From the NCBI GenBank assembly GCA_050247435.1, contig JBFWUF010000014.1, forward strand, positions 62,001 to 126,000: a stretch of DNA of 64,000 bases, written 5' to 3'. A model generated the notes under the pieces. That model was not told the origin of the DNA. It made no database searches and saw only the letters and a program-made list of their open reading frames with translations. This document shows, in pieces, positions 35,026 through 45,611 of this stretch. How positions within the stretch are numbered: the stretch's first letter is position 1; each line of letters begins with the position of its first letter. Source of the DNA: JAJVID01 sp050247435 (GTDB taxonomy: Bacteria > Acidobacteriota > Blastocatellia > RBC074). The position numbers and the translations under genes were made by a program.

Positions 35026-35105
35026 CAGTTTTCAGTTTTCAGTTTTCAGTCGGAAACAACCCATTAAGCTTCTGCTGAAAACTGAAAACTGAAAACTGAA
35101 AACTG
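35026..35105. repeat. Heptad-armed hairpin element, copy A (CAGTTTT/CTGAAAA)
   Basis: Left arm: three CAGTTTT units plus CAGT (35026-35050). Right arm: four CTGAAAA units plus CTG (35075-35105). 24 bp pair perfectly. The loop (TCGGAAACAACCCATTAAGC then TTCTG) closely matches the loop of copy B at 54385. Located between the DUF4097-like gene and permease 2. Confidence 0.93.
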
Positions 35106-35106
35106 T

Positions 35107-35943
35107 TTATTGTTGTCTCAGCCGCACTCTGCCTCGGTCGGTTTGGATCGTCAGGCGTGGCCCGCCGCCGTTGATCTCGCCTTCGATGCGCTCGCCGTTG
35201 AAGCTGCGCGTGGTGATGGCGAAGTCGCTCACGAATTCGGCGCGGCGGCTGCGATTGGCGCTGACGTATAACCCTTGCGCGGCGGGCGCCACAAGTTCAA
35301 CCTCGCCGCGATCAACCTCAATCCGCGAATCGCCGGTGATCCGCGCGCCCAGTAATTTTCCGTTGGTGCGGTCGGAGTGAAAGTCCAGCGCAGCGCGGAC
35401 GTTGGAAAGATTGACCGAGCCGCGATCCACGCGCAGCCGAAGCTCGCCCGCCAGGTCTTCGGCTTTGACGCTGCTGCGATCCGCGCCCAGATTCAATCGG
35501 CCTTCGAGGCCGCGCAATTCAATTTGGCCGCGGTCGGCGTCGAGGTTGAGATTGAGGTTGCGCGGGGCGCGGATGTCGAGGTGGACTTCGGGCAAAGTGC
35601 GGCTGCCCCACATCCGGCCATCTTTGGTTGGCACATCTTCGAAATTGGTGCGGATCGTCAACGAGCGCGCGTCGCCGATAACCTCGATCCTGGTGGCCTC
35701 AATGGCGCGCGGATCGAAGTCAGAGTCCGCCTCTTCAGGTTTGACGATTCGAGCGTAAACATCCACTTCGTTGCGATCCCACGAAGTCAGCCGCACGACG
35801 CTGCGATCCGTGCTCACGCGCAGTTCGCCGCCCGCGTTGAATTCGACCGTCTTTTTGAACTCTTTGCTTTGCGCCATCGCCACGCCTGCCGCCATCGCCA
35901 GAAGCGCGAACGCGGCTGTGAACGTCAAGAACAACTTACGCAT
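35107..35943 (-). CDS. Secreted DUF4097-like beta-helix protein
   Basis: 278 residues from the ATG at 35943, chosen because of a perfect AAGGAGG ribosome-binding site and an immediate signal peptide (RKLFLTFTAAFALLAMAAGVAMAQ). The mature part is a run of short strands with repeated DRG/DRS/NRS turns (GGELRVSTDRSVVRLTSWDR, LDADRGQIELRGLEGR, LRVDRGSVNLSNVRA, IEVDRGEVELVAP). This is typical of the DUF4097/putative-adhesin fold. Exported. Function unknown. It precedes permease 2 and is probably co-transcribed with it. Confidence 0.78.
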   Translation of the reverse strand: MRKLFLTFTAAFALLAMAAGVAMAQSKEFKKTVEFNAGGELRVSTDRSVVRLTSWDRNEVDVYARIVKPEEADSDFDPRAIEATRIEVIGDARSLTIRTNFEDVPTKDGRMWGSRTLPEVHLDIRAPRNLNLNLDADRGQIELRGLEGRLNLGADRSSVKAEDLAGELRLRVDRGSVNLSNVRAALDFHSDRTNGKLLGARITGDSRIEVDRGEVELVAPAAQGLYVSANRSRRAEFVSDFAITTRSFNGERIEGEINGGGPRLTIQTDRGRVRLRQQ

Positions 35944-36363
35944 TTTCCTATCCTCCTTAACCGGGCTTAAACCGGGCTTGTTGAGTGAAACCGGGCCTGT
36001 TTGATAACAAGCTGATAACAAGCTGACGCTAATTGATTTTCATATCCAAGCCGTGTGCCACTGCAACCCCCCGTTAAAGCCTTTGATTTCGCGCCATCAT
36101 CTGGGAATGATGAGTCTGATTAAGATCGCGGCGCCCGATTCTGGGATCGAAGCTTCCCAGAATCGAAACCAGAGCTTTCGCAAAGTCGCTCAAAGCGGCG
36201 AAGCTTTGGAGTGCGGCGGCTCGGCGCACTCCAATGGCGCAGTTGCAAAATTGAACCCACGCTTGACACTCGCCGAGCTAATCGTTTACTCATCGCCCGC
36301 AATTCTTAGTTTCAATACCGACCTCAGGCAGCAGCAGTGGCCAGATATCCTTCGGAGCAGCCG
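35944..36363. other. Divergent intergenic region with two hairpins
   Basis: 420 bp between the DUF4097-like and NB-ARC genes. Perfect arms CGATTCTGGGA/TCCCAGAATCG at 36136-36146/36155-36165, and TTGGAGTGCG/CGCACTCCAA at 36206-36215/36225-36234. Also a tandem 10-bp AACAAGCTGA pair near 36006-36025. Promoters for both genes must lie here. Confidence 0.6.
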
Positions 36364-38664
36364 ATGAAAAGATGGGTTTCGACATTGATGACAGCGGCGG
36401 GTTTCGCAGCCCTCGCCGCGACGGGCAAATGGTGGAAGCCGTGGCTGCTCGGCCTGCTCGACGCGCAGGGCAATCGCATTCAGGCGTTGGCCGATTTGGC
36501 GCAGTTGGCGATGTGGGTCTTCGCGGGCTTGACGATATTCGTCAAATTTTGGCGCTCGAATAGGCCCGACAAGAAGCAGGAGCCGCAGGCGCAAGCATCC
36601 ACTCACGTCGAAGCGAAGGCCCGCGCGGTAGCCGTCGGCGGCGGCGTGACAGACAGCAACGTAATCACCGGCGATCACAACGTCGTCAACCGCGACAGCA
36701 ACGTCGTCAATCAGCCTCAGCAGTTCCGCGATCTGGTGATGCAGCAAACGGTCATCCAGCCGAGCGAGGCTGTCACGATCTCGCCGTTGCACCAAATCCC
36801 GCAGCCTCCGCTAGATTTCACCGGACGCCAGCAGGAGTTGGATGAATTGATGGCCGCATCCGAACGCGGCTCGATCATCTCCGGACTGCAAGGGCAGGGC
36901 GGCGTGGGCAAGACCGCCCTCGCGCTCAAGCTCGCCGAAAAACTCAAACCCGCTTACCCCGACGCTCAGTTCTACCTCGAGCTGCGCGGAGTCGGCGAAC
37001 GCCCCGTCACTCCCGCCGAGGCGATGGCGCACGTCATCCGCGCTTACCACCCGACAGCCCGGTTGCCCGAAAGTGAAGCCGAGTTGCGGCCCCTCTTTCT
37101 TTCGGCGCTGCACGGCCAACGCGCGCTGTTGTTGATGGACAACGCCAAAGACCGCGAGCAGGTCGAGCCGCTCATCCCGCCCGCCGGTTGCGCGCTGCTG
37201 GTCACTTCGCGCCAACACTTCACGCTGCCGGGACTCTTCGCCAAACGGCTGGACACGCTGCCGCCGGAGGTCGCGAGCGAACTGTTGTTGAAGATCGCGC
37301 CGCGCATCGGCGAACACGCGGACGAGATCGCGCGGCTGTGCGGTTATCTGCCGCTGGCGTTGCGGCTGGCTGGTGGCGCGTTGGCCGAACGGATGAATCT
37401 CCCGCCGGACGATTACGCGCGGCGGCTGGCCAACGCGCAGCAACGGTTCGCGCCGGTGGACGCCTCGCTCAACCTGAGCTACGAACTGCTTGGAGAGGGG
37501 CGGCGGCGGCAATGGCGATTGCTGGCCATCTTCCCGGCCACATTCGACGAAACGGCCATCGCCGCCGTGTGGGAGACGGATGTCGAAGCGGCGCAAGACG
37601 CGATTGGCGAATTGGTCGCTTACAGCTTGGTGGAATGGGAAGACGACGCGCGGCGTTACCACTTGCACGACCTGTCGCGCCTGTTCGCCGACGCCCAGAT
37701 GAGCGATGAGGAAAACGGTGCTGCAAAGAAACGTCACGCAAAGCATTACTTATCAGTGATTGGCAAAGCGAACACAGCTTATCTAAAAGGTGGGGATGGT
37801 ACACGCGAAGGGCTAGCGTTGTTTGACCGAGAACGTGAGAATATTCAATCTGGGCAAGCATGGGCTGACAAAGGCAAAGACAGTGATTATGACAATGCTC
37901 AATTGTGTAGCGATTACGTTTACTTTGGGTGGTCTTTGCTGGTTATACGAGTGCCGCCGCATGAGCGAATTAACAAAATTGATGCAGCGCTCACTGCTGC
38001 TAGGCGTTTGAAGAGACGTGATGCTGAAGGCTGGCATCTGGGCAACCTTGGCCTAGCGCATTATGAGTTGGGAAACTTATCACGCGCCATTGATTTCTAC
38101 GAGCAGCACAAGCTCATTGCCCGCGAAGTGGGGGATCGTCGAGGCGAAGAATACGCACTAAATTATCAAGGTCGAGCATACGTAGATTTGGGTAATACCG
38201 ATCACGCCATTGAGTTACTTAGCCAAGCACTAGACATTGCTCGTGAGATAAGCGACCAACGCGGCGAAGTTTACGTGCTAAACCATTTGGGACTGGCTTA
38301 CACTAACTTGGGTGAGATTCGCCGCGCCATTGAGTTTTATCAGCAATCGCTAGTCATCTCCTGCGAGATAGGCTTAAGGCGTAGCCAGGGTTTCACATTT
38401 GGCTACTTAGGCGCGGCACATGCTGATTTGGACGAAAATCGTCGTGCCATTGAATTCTACGAACAAGGGTTGAGCATAGCCCGCGAAATGGGCGATCGTT
38501 TTGTAGAATCAGATATTCTTTGGAAAATGAGTCTTGCATTCTATAAGCTCGACGAACGCGCTAAGGCTATCGCACTTGCTGAAGCTTCGCTCAAAATCAA
38601 AGAAGGAAGCGCGGATTCTCGCGCCGAAAAAGTGCGCGAGCAATTGGCCGAGTGGCGCGGGTAG
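36364..38664 (+). CDS. NB-ARC/STAND ATPase with N-terminal membrane segments and C-terminal TPRs
   Basis: About 766 residues. Two short hydrophobic N-terminal segments (VSTLMTAAGFAALAATG, LAQLAMWVFAGLTIFV) lead into a GDxN-type strand repeat (SNVITGDHNVVNRDSNVVNQ, about 88-107). The NB-ARC domain runs from about 150: Walker A GLQGQGGVGKTALA, Walker B RALLLMDNAKD, sensor CALLVTSRQH, GxP-like LCGYLPLALRLAGG. A winged-helix/ARC2-like region (YHLHDLSRLFADAQ) follows. From about 455, six or so TPRs appear, with recurrent AIDFYEQ and AYTNLGE-type motifs. STAND ATPases of this kind sense ligands via the repeats and oligomerise, and many act in defence or programmed death. DNA from about 37,715 onward is clearly AT-richer than the 5' part. 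The start at 36364 follows GGAG. Confidence 0.9.
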   Translation: MKRWVSTLMTAAGFAALAATGKWWKPWLLGLLDAQGNRIQALADLAQLAMWVFAGLTIFVKFWRSNRPDKKQEPQAQASTHVEAKARAVAVGGGVTDSNVITGDHNVVNRDSNVVNQPQQFRDLVMQQTVIQPSEAVTISPLHQIPQPPLDFTGRQQELDELMAASERGSIISGLQGQGGVGKTALALKLAEKLKPAYPDAQFYLELRGVGERPVTPAEAMAHVIRAYHPTARLPESEAELRPLFLSALHGQRALLLMDNAKDREQVEPLIPPAGCALLVTSRQHFTLPGLFAKRLDTLPPEVASELLLKIAPRIGEHADEIARLCGYLPLALRLAGGALAERMNLPPDDYARRLANAQQRFAPVDASLNLSYELLGEGRRRQWRLLAIFPATFDETAIAAVWETDVEAAQDAIGELVAYSLVEWEDDARRYHLHDLSRLFADAQMSDEENGAAKKRHAKHYLSVIGKANTAYLKGGDGTREGLALFDRERENIQSGQAWADKGKDSDYDNAQLCSDYVYFGWSLLVIRVPPHERINKIDAALTAARRLKRRDAEGWHLGNLGLAHYELGNLSRAIDFYEQHKLIAREVGDRRGEEYALNYQGRAYVDLGNTDHAIELLSQALDIAREISDQRGEVYVLNHLGLAYTNLGEIRRAIEFYQQSLVISCEIGLRRSQGFTFGYLGAAHADLDENRRAIEFYEQGLSIAREMGDRFVESDILWKMSLAFYKLDERAKAIALAEASLKIKEGSADSRAEKVREQLAEWRG

Positions 38665-38679
38665 GCGGGGACGGAATGA

Positions 38680-38700
38680 CGTGGCATAGCCAATGCCACG
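38680..38700. repeat. Small perfect hairpin after the NB-ARC gene
   Basis: CGTGGCAT (38680-38687) and ATGCCACG (38693-38700), 5-nt loop, 15 bp after the stop. No U-tract. The arm resembles the CGTGGCAG arm of the hairpin at 25652. Confidence 0.7.
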
Positions 38701-38745
38701 CGGCGCGGTTTATCATAGGCGTGTTACGCAAAGGAGCTTATCGCT

Positions 38746-39135
38746 ATGCCGACCATTCAGATTGATACCGAGCAGTTATTGAACGCCGCTCTGCAAATGC
38801 CACAGAGCGAACTCGAACAGTTCGTCACCAAACTTTTCACGCTCAAAGCCAAAGAGCGCGCGCCTGTGCTGTCGGAGCGCGAGGCTGAACTCCTCGACAA
38901 AATCTATCAGGGCCTGCCCGCCGCAATGCAACAGCGGTTGAATGAATTGATTGAAAAACGCCAGTCTTACACGATCACTCCCGAAGAATTGCAGGAACTG
39001 ATCGAACTGACGAACCAGGTCGAACTATTCGACGCTGAAAGATTGCAGCATTTGATCGAACTTGCTCATCTTCGCAATGTGCCGCTGCACGCTCTGATCC
39101 AGCAGTTGGGACTCAAACCTGTGCCGCATGACTAA
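38746..39135 (+). CDS. Small helical protein, partner of the HNH gene
   Basis: 129 residues, all-helical, with recurrent LLNAALQMPQSELEQFVTKLFTLKA-like heptad patterns (broken here for length) and EELQELIELTNQVELFD. I recall a very similar protein in cyanobacteria encoded directly before an HNH nuclease, in this order, of unknown function (an antitoxin-like or adaptor role is possible). AAAGGAG lies upstream of the ATG at 38746. It overlaps the HNH gene by 8 nt. Confidence 0.7.
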   Translation: MPTIQIDTEQLLNAALQMPQSELEQFVTKLFTLKAKERAPVLSEREAELLDKIYQGLPAAMQQRLNELIEKRQSYTITPEELQELIELTNQVELFDAERLQHLIELAHLRNVPLHALIQQLGLKPVPHD

Positions 39136-39379
39136 ACGGCGTATTCCAGTTAAATTACAGCGGCTGGTCAAAGAACGCGCGCTTGGGCACTGCGAGTATT
39201 GCGTGTGCCCGGAATCTCACGCCACACAATCACATTCCAACGAACACATCATTCCCGAAGCGCTCGGCGGCGAAACCATTGCGGCGCTCAATCTGAATCG
39301 CCCAGGCGTTATCAATCTGCGGCGGTCGTTATTCCGTGACGGTTTGCACCCTCCCGCGCATCGTTCAACTTCGGAATAA
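39128..39379 (+). pseudogene. HNH endonuclease with internal in-frame deletion
   Basis: 83 residues. The N-terminus has the HNH start LVKERALGHCEYC with the first Cys pair and SNEHIIPEALGGET with the first motif His. The protein then jumps to ALNLNRPGVINLRRSLFRDGLHPP, which in full-length relatives (about 140-150 residues) lies near the C-terminus. About 60 residues carrying the second Cys pair and the Asn and second His of the HNH site are missing, with the frame preserved. Catalysis is therefore unlikely. The comparison relies on remembered relatives. Its TAA directly abuts the stop of the convergent permease 3 gene. Confidence 0.65.
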
Positions 39380-41791
39380 TCATTCACACCGCAACGCGAT
39401 CATCGGATCAACCTTCGCCGCCCGCCGCGCCGGAATCCAGCACGCCAGCAACGCCACGCCGGTTAGCAACAAAGCCACGGCGATGAACGTGACCGGGTCG
39501 GTGGCGCTCACGCCGTAAAGCAAACTCGTCATCATACGCGTCAATGCGAAGGCTCCGGCAAGCCCGATCAGGGCGCCGATGATGATGAGCTTCATCCCCT
39601 GCCGCACAATCAGCTTCAGCACGTCAATTGCGCCCGCGCCCAGCGCCATCCGCACGCCGATCTCGTGTGTGCGCTGCGTCACCGTGTACGACATTACGCC
39701 GTAAACTCCGGCCCCCGCCAACAACAGGGCGAGCGCGGCAAACACCACCAGTAGCGCCATGTTGAACCGCCTCGGCGCGACCGAAAGCCGGATGCGTTCA
39801 TCCATCGTGCTTGGAGTGCGAATGAGCAGATTTTTCTCCATCGCTCGAAGCTCGGCGCGCACAGCGGCGGCCAGACTGAGCGGCTCCGTCTCGGTGCGGA
39901 TCGCCAGATTCATCGTGCTCCAGGGGCGCTGGGGATGAGGCTCGTAAGTCGCTAGCAGCGCGTCCGCCTCCAGGCCGATGTTCTTCACGTCGCCCACAAC
40001 GCCGACGATGGTCAGCCACGGCTCGTTTTGCGGCGGGCCGACCTTGATGCGTTTGCCCACAGCGCCGCCATCAGGCCAGAAGCGGCGCGCCATGCCTTCA
40101 TTGATGATCACGACCTTTTCAACGCCTGTGTCGCGCTCGTCGAATTCGCGGCCCTGTTTCAGCGGAATGCCCATCGCGCTGAAATAGTTCGGCAGGATCC
40201 GGCGGAAGCTGGCGGCGGGCGTTTGGGCAGGCGGAAACTCGCGGCCTTCAATGGTCAAATTGCCGTTGCCGTCGCCACCGCTAATTGGCAGGCTGCTGAC
40301 GGCGCTGACGGCCTTCACGCCGGGCAACGCGCCGAGCCGCGCGGGAAGCTCACGGAAGAATGAGATTACCGGAGCCGACTCTTCGTATTTATCGCCGAGC
40401 AACGTAACGTTCAGCGTCAGCAAATGGCCAGTTTGAAAACCGGGATTGACTTGCATTAACCGCCAGAAGCTCTTGATCAACAAACCCGCGCCGGCCAGCA
40501 GCGCCAATGACAACGCCACTTCCGACACGATCAGCGCGCCGCGTATCCGCCCACGACCAAATCCAGCGCTCGTCCTGCCGCCCTCCTTGAGCGTTTCGCT
40601 GAGCGCTGATTTGGCGATTGTCAGAGCTGGAATGATTCCGAAGATCATCCCCGTCAAGACCGAGAGCGCAACCGTGAAGCCGAGCACGACGCGGTCAACG
40701 CCGATCTCTTTCGCACGGGGTAAATCGTCAGGCAGGCTTCCCGCCAACGCGTCTATGCCCCACCACGCCAGCAATAACCCCAGCGCGCCGCCCGCGATGG
40801 CCAGCAGCAGGCTTTCGGTCAACAACTGCCGCACGATGCGACCGCGACTGGCGCCGAGCGCCGAGCGAATGGCGATCTCTTTCTGACGGACTTCCGCGCG
40901 CGCCAGCAGCAGGTTAGCCACGTTGGCGCAGGCGATCAGCAACAGGAAGCCGACTGCGATCAGCAGCACGAGCAGCGCCGGACGCGCATTTTTCGCCACC
41001 GACTCAAACGAACTTATCAACTGCGCGCCATGCCCCGGATCAGCGGATGGATACTGCTGTTGAATCCGGTTTGCGATGGATTGAAGTTCTGCCTGCGCCT
41101 GGCGCAATTCCACGCCTTGTTTGAGACGGCCCAGCGCAATCAGCACGTGAACAGCGCGGTTTTGCATCTGATCGGCCAGCGGGCCAAGCGGCATCCACAC
41201 TTCGGTTTCGTCTCCGGCAGGGAAAACGAAGCCTGGCGGCATCACACCAACCACTGTGTTGCTTTTACCGTTCAATGTGATTTGCTGGCCCACCAGATTC
41301 TCATCACCGCCAAACCGGCTTTGCCAGAACGCGTGGCTCACTACCACTACCGGCGCGCCGCCAACCTTGTCTTCCTCCGGCAGAAAGGCGCGCCCACGCA
41401 GTGGTTTCACCCGCAGCAAAGCAAAGAAATCAGCGGAGACCACTGTGGCCTGCAACCGAGCCGGTTCATTTTTGCCGGTCAAAATTATCCCGCCGGAACG
41501 AAACGCGGCCATCTGCTCGAACGACTGGCTCCGCGCTCGCCAATCGGTGAAGTTGGGGTACGAAATATTCATCTCGTCGCGCCCCTGTTGCGGGTTGGTT
41601 TCGTGAAGCACAACCAACCGCTCTGATTCTTCGTAAGGCAATGGACGCAACAGCACGGCGTTAACCACGCTGAAGATCGCCGTGTTCGCGCCGATGCCCA
41701 GCGCCAACGTAACGATAGCGACAAAAGTAAAGCCGGGCTGCTTCATTAACATTCGCGCGCCGTAGCGCAGGTCTTGCATAAGCGTTCGCAT
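39380..41791 (-). CDS. ADOP-family permease 3
   Basis: 803 residues. Starts MRTLMQDLRYGARMLMKQPG. AAGGGGAC lies 5 nt before the ATG. Domain 1 has NISYPNFTDWRARSQSFEQM and ILTGKNEPARLQATVVS. Membrane blocks include ALLVLLIAVGFLLLIACANV, LLTESLLLAIAGGALGLLLA, ALIVSEVALSLALLAGAGLL and MALLVVFAALALLLAGAGVY. Ends IPARRAAKVDPMIALRCE. First member (in coordinate order) of the nine-gene permease run. Its 3' end meets the HNH remnant stop-to-stop, so nothing has been lost from the permease itself. Confidence 0.91.
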   Translation of the reverse strand: MRTLMQDLRYGARMLMKQPGFTFVAIVTLALGIGANTAIFSVVNAVLLRPLPYEESERLVVLHETNPQQGRDEMNISYPNFTDWRARSQSFEQMAAFRSGGIILTGKNEPARLQATVVSADFFALLRVKPLRGRAFLPEEDKVGGAPVVVVSHAFWQSRFGGDENLVGQQITLNGKSNTVVGVMPPGFVFPAGDETEVWMPLGPLADQMQNRAVHVLIALGRLKQGVELRQAQAELQSIANRIQQQYPSADPGHGAQLISSFESVAKNARPALLVLLIAVGFLLLIACANVANLLLARAEVRQKEIAIRSALGASRGRIVRQLLTESLLLAIAGGALGLLLAWWGIDALAGSLPDDLPRAKEIGVDRVVLGFTVALSVLTGMIFGIIPALTIAKSALSETLKEGGRTSAGFGRGRIRGALIVSEVALSLALLAGAGLLIKSFWRLMQVNPGFQTGHLLTLNVTLLGDKYEESAPVISFFRELPARLGALPGVKAVSAVSSLPISGGDGNGNLTIEGREFPPAQTPAASFRRILPNYFSAMGIPLKQGREFDERDTGVEKVVIINEGMARRFWPDGGAVGKRIKVGPPQNEPWLTIVGVVGDVKNIGLEADALLATYEPHPQRPWSTMNLAIRTETEPLSLAAAVRAELRAMEKNLLIRTPSTMDERIRLSVAPRRFNMALLVVFAALALLLAGAGVYGVMSYTVTQRTHEIGVRMALGAGAIDVLKLIVRQGMKLIIIGALIGLAGAFALTRMMTSLLYGVSATDPVTFIAVALLLTGVALLACWIPARRAAKVDPMIALRCE

Positions 41792-41946
41792 TAACAGTCC
41801 CCTTGTTCACGGATGATTAACCCGATGATTCCATCAGATAACGGAATCCAACTACCGTGCCATTCCGGTCGCGCTAGAAACCCCTCTGTCGCGTTTTGCT
41901 CGCTTGTGACGAACATCCGCCGCAGCATCTTTCGCTCTCAAAATAA

Positions 41947-44391
<2,445 letters not shown>

Positions 44392-44440
44392 AATCTTCCT
44401 CGCAGCTTTTGTCTGTTATAGTTTTCAAGAAAATGTTTTA
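44392..44440. other. Leader of permease 4
   Basis: Short AT-rich stretch between the permease 4 start and the composite repeat at 44441, and the likely site of its promoter. Confidence 0.35.
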
Positions 44441-44681
44441 GAGCCTGTTTTGAAATTGCCTTTTCCCTAGCCCAGCCGTTCACGGCTGGGAAAACCGGCA
44501 AAAAAATTGTTTCAGCCCGGTTCACCGGGCTTACCATTGGGCTTTAGCCATAGGCGACACGCGGCTAAAGCCAATCAGAAGGACGGTGAACCGTCCTCTA
44601 TTATTCCTTGTTTCGCTCCCCAGCCGTGAACGGCTGGGCTAGGGAAAAACAGGCGACTGCGGCGAATTTCAAAACATCCTC
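44441..44681. repeat. Composite nested hairpin element, about 240 bp
   Basis: Outer perfect 30-bp arms at 44461-44490 and 44619-44648 (core CCCAGCCGTTCACGGCTGGG, itself a hairpin), flanked by TTTTGAAATT and AATTTCAAAA. Inside lie three further hairpins: AGCCCGG/CCGGGCT (44514-44530), GGCTTTAGCC/GGCTAAAGCC (44540-44573) and GGACGGT/ACCGTCC (44581-44596). GTTCAC/GTGAAC recurs at the hairpin tips. No reading frame of note. MITE-like or structural-RNA-like. Confidence 0.82.
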
Positions 44682-44790
44682 TTAGCCACGAATGATCACG
44701 AATGGTCACGAATGGAGGCAGCGAAGAAAACAAGCGGCCAACCGGCGGGCGAATAAGGATTCGTGGCCATTCGTGATCATTCGTGGCTAA
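44682..44790. repeat. CACGAATG-repeat hairpin
   Basis: Left arm 44682-44715 and right arm 44759-44790 pair over 32 bp with one G-T type mismatch. Each arm holds three CACGAATG units spaced 9-10 bp. Lies directly after the composite element and before the zinc-ribbon gene. Confidence 0.9.
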
Positions 44791-44929
44791 AATTCTTTTT
44801 CCTGAACGTCATATCTTGTTCCATATCTCTCCGATCCGTCGTATTGCCCTGTGTGGCGCTGATCAAGCAAGAACTGGCAAGAACTGGTAACATCAGCGCC
44901 CGCAATCACAAAAAATCAGAGGAGGCATT

Positions 44930-45598
44930 ATGTTCTGTCCCGGATGCGGTCTTCAGGCCAGCGACGATCTCAAGTTCTGCCGTCAATGCGGCGCCAGCCT
45001 GCGCGGCGTGCGCGAAGCGATGACGCCCTCTTCCACCGAAGGGAAGTTCGATTGGAGCAAGACCTGGTGGGCGGATTTGATCTACCACCCGGAAGAGCTC
45101 GAGCGGCTGCGCGGCGTCACCCCCGAAGAGAAACGGCTCAAGGAGGAAAAGAAACGGCTCAATGAGATCAAGGGCGGCGTTATCACCTCGCTCGTCGGCG
45201 TCGGCATAATGATCTCCTTCTATTTCTTTTTCGGCGCCGTGGCGAATGGAAAATCCGACCCCGGCGACGCGGAGATCGTTCGCCATCTGTGGTTGTTGGG
45301 GATAATCCCATTCCTGATCGGCGCCGGGCTTTTCATCAATGGATTTTTCATCAGCCGCCGCCTTGTGAAACTCGAGGAACAACTGGCGCAAGCGGCGATT
45401 TCCGCATCGCTGGGGCCAGCCGCCCATCCAGACGCGCATCCAATTGCGCATCCAATCGCGCTGGAGGCCAAAACGACCGATCAACTCGTCGCCAACGCCG
45501 CGCCGCCGGCGAATTTCAGTGTGATCGAAGACACCACCGCGCATTTGCCTGAGCCTGTCGCCGCGCCCCGCGCCGTGAAACCGGTTGACGAGCGATAA
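44930..45598 (+). CDS. Zinc-ribbon membrane protein
   Basis: 222 residues. The N-terminal zinc ribbon MFCPGCGLQASDDLKFCRQC has two C-x2-C knuckles. It is followed by a charged helix (EEKRLKEEKKRLNEIKGG), two membrane helices near 84-103 (VITSLVGVGIMISFYFFFGA) and 118-138 (WLLGIIPFLIGAGLFINGFF), and a long Ala/Pro/His-rich tail with an AHPDAHPIAHPIA run. A GAGGAGGC-type ribosome-binding site lies upstream. Similar proteins with a cytoplasmic zinc ribbon are frequent in Acidobacteria and their function is unknown. It sits between two permease genes on the opposite strand. Confidence 0.75.
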   Translation: MFCPGCGLQASDDLKFCRQCGASLRGVREAMTPSSTEGKFDWSKTWWADLIYHPEELERLRGVTPEEKRLKEEKKRLNEIKGGVITSLVGVGIMISFYFFFGAVANGKSDPGDAEIVRHLWLLGIIPFLIGAGLFINGFFISRRLVKLEEQLAQAAISASLGPAAHPDAHPIAHPIALEAKTTDQLVANAAPPANFSVIEDTTAHLPEPVAAPRAVKPVDER

Positions 45599-45611
45599 GT
45601 AAACAATCGCG

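Noticed and set aside
35026..35105. Classical rho-independent terminator
   Set aside because: The arms are AT-rich heptads, no U-tract follows on the transcribed strand, and the same element recurs with a conserved loop at 54385.
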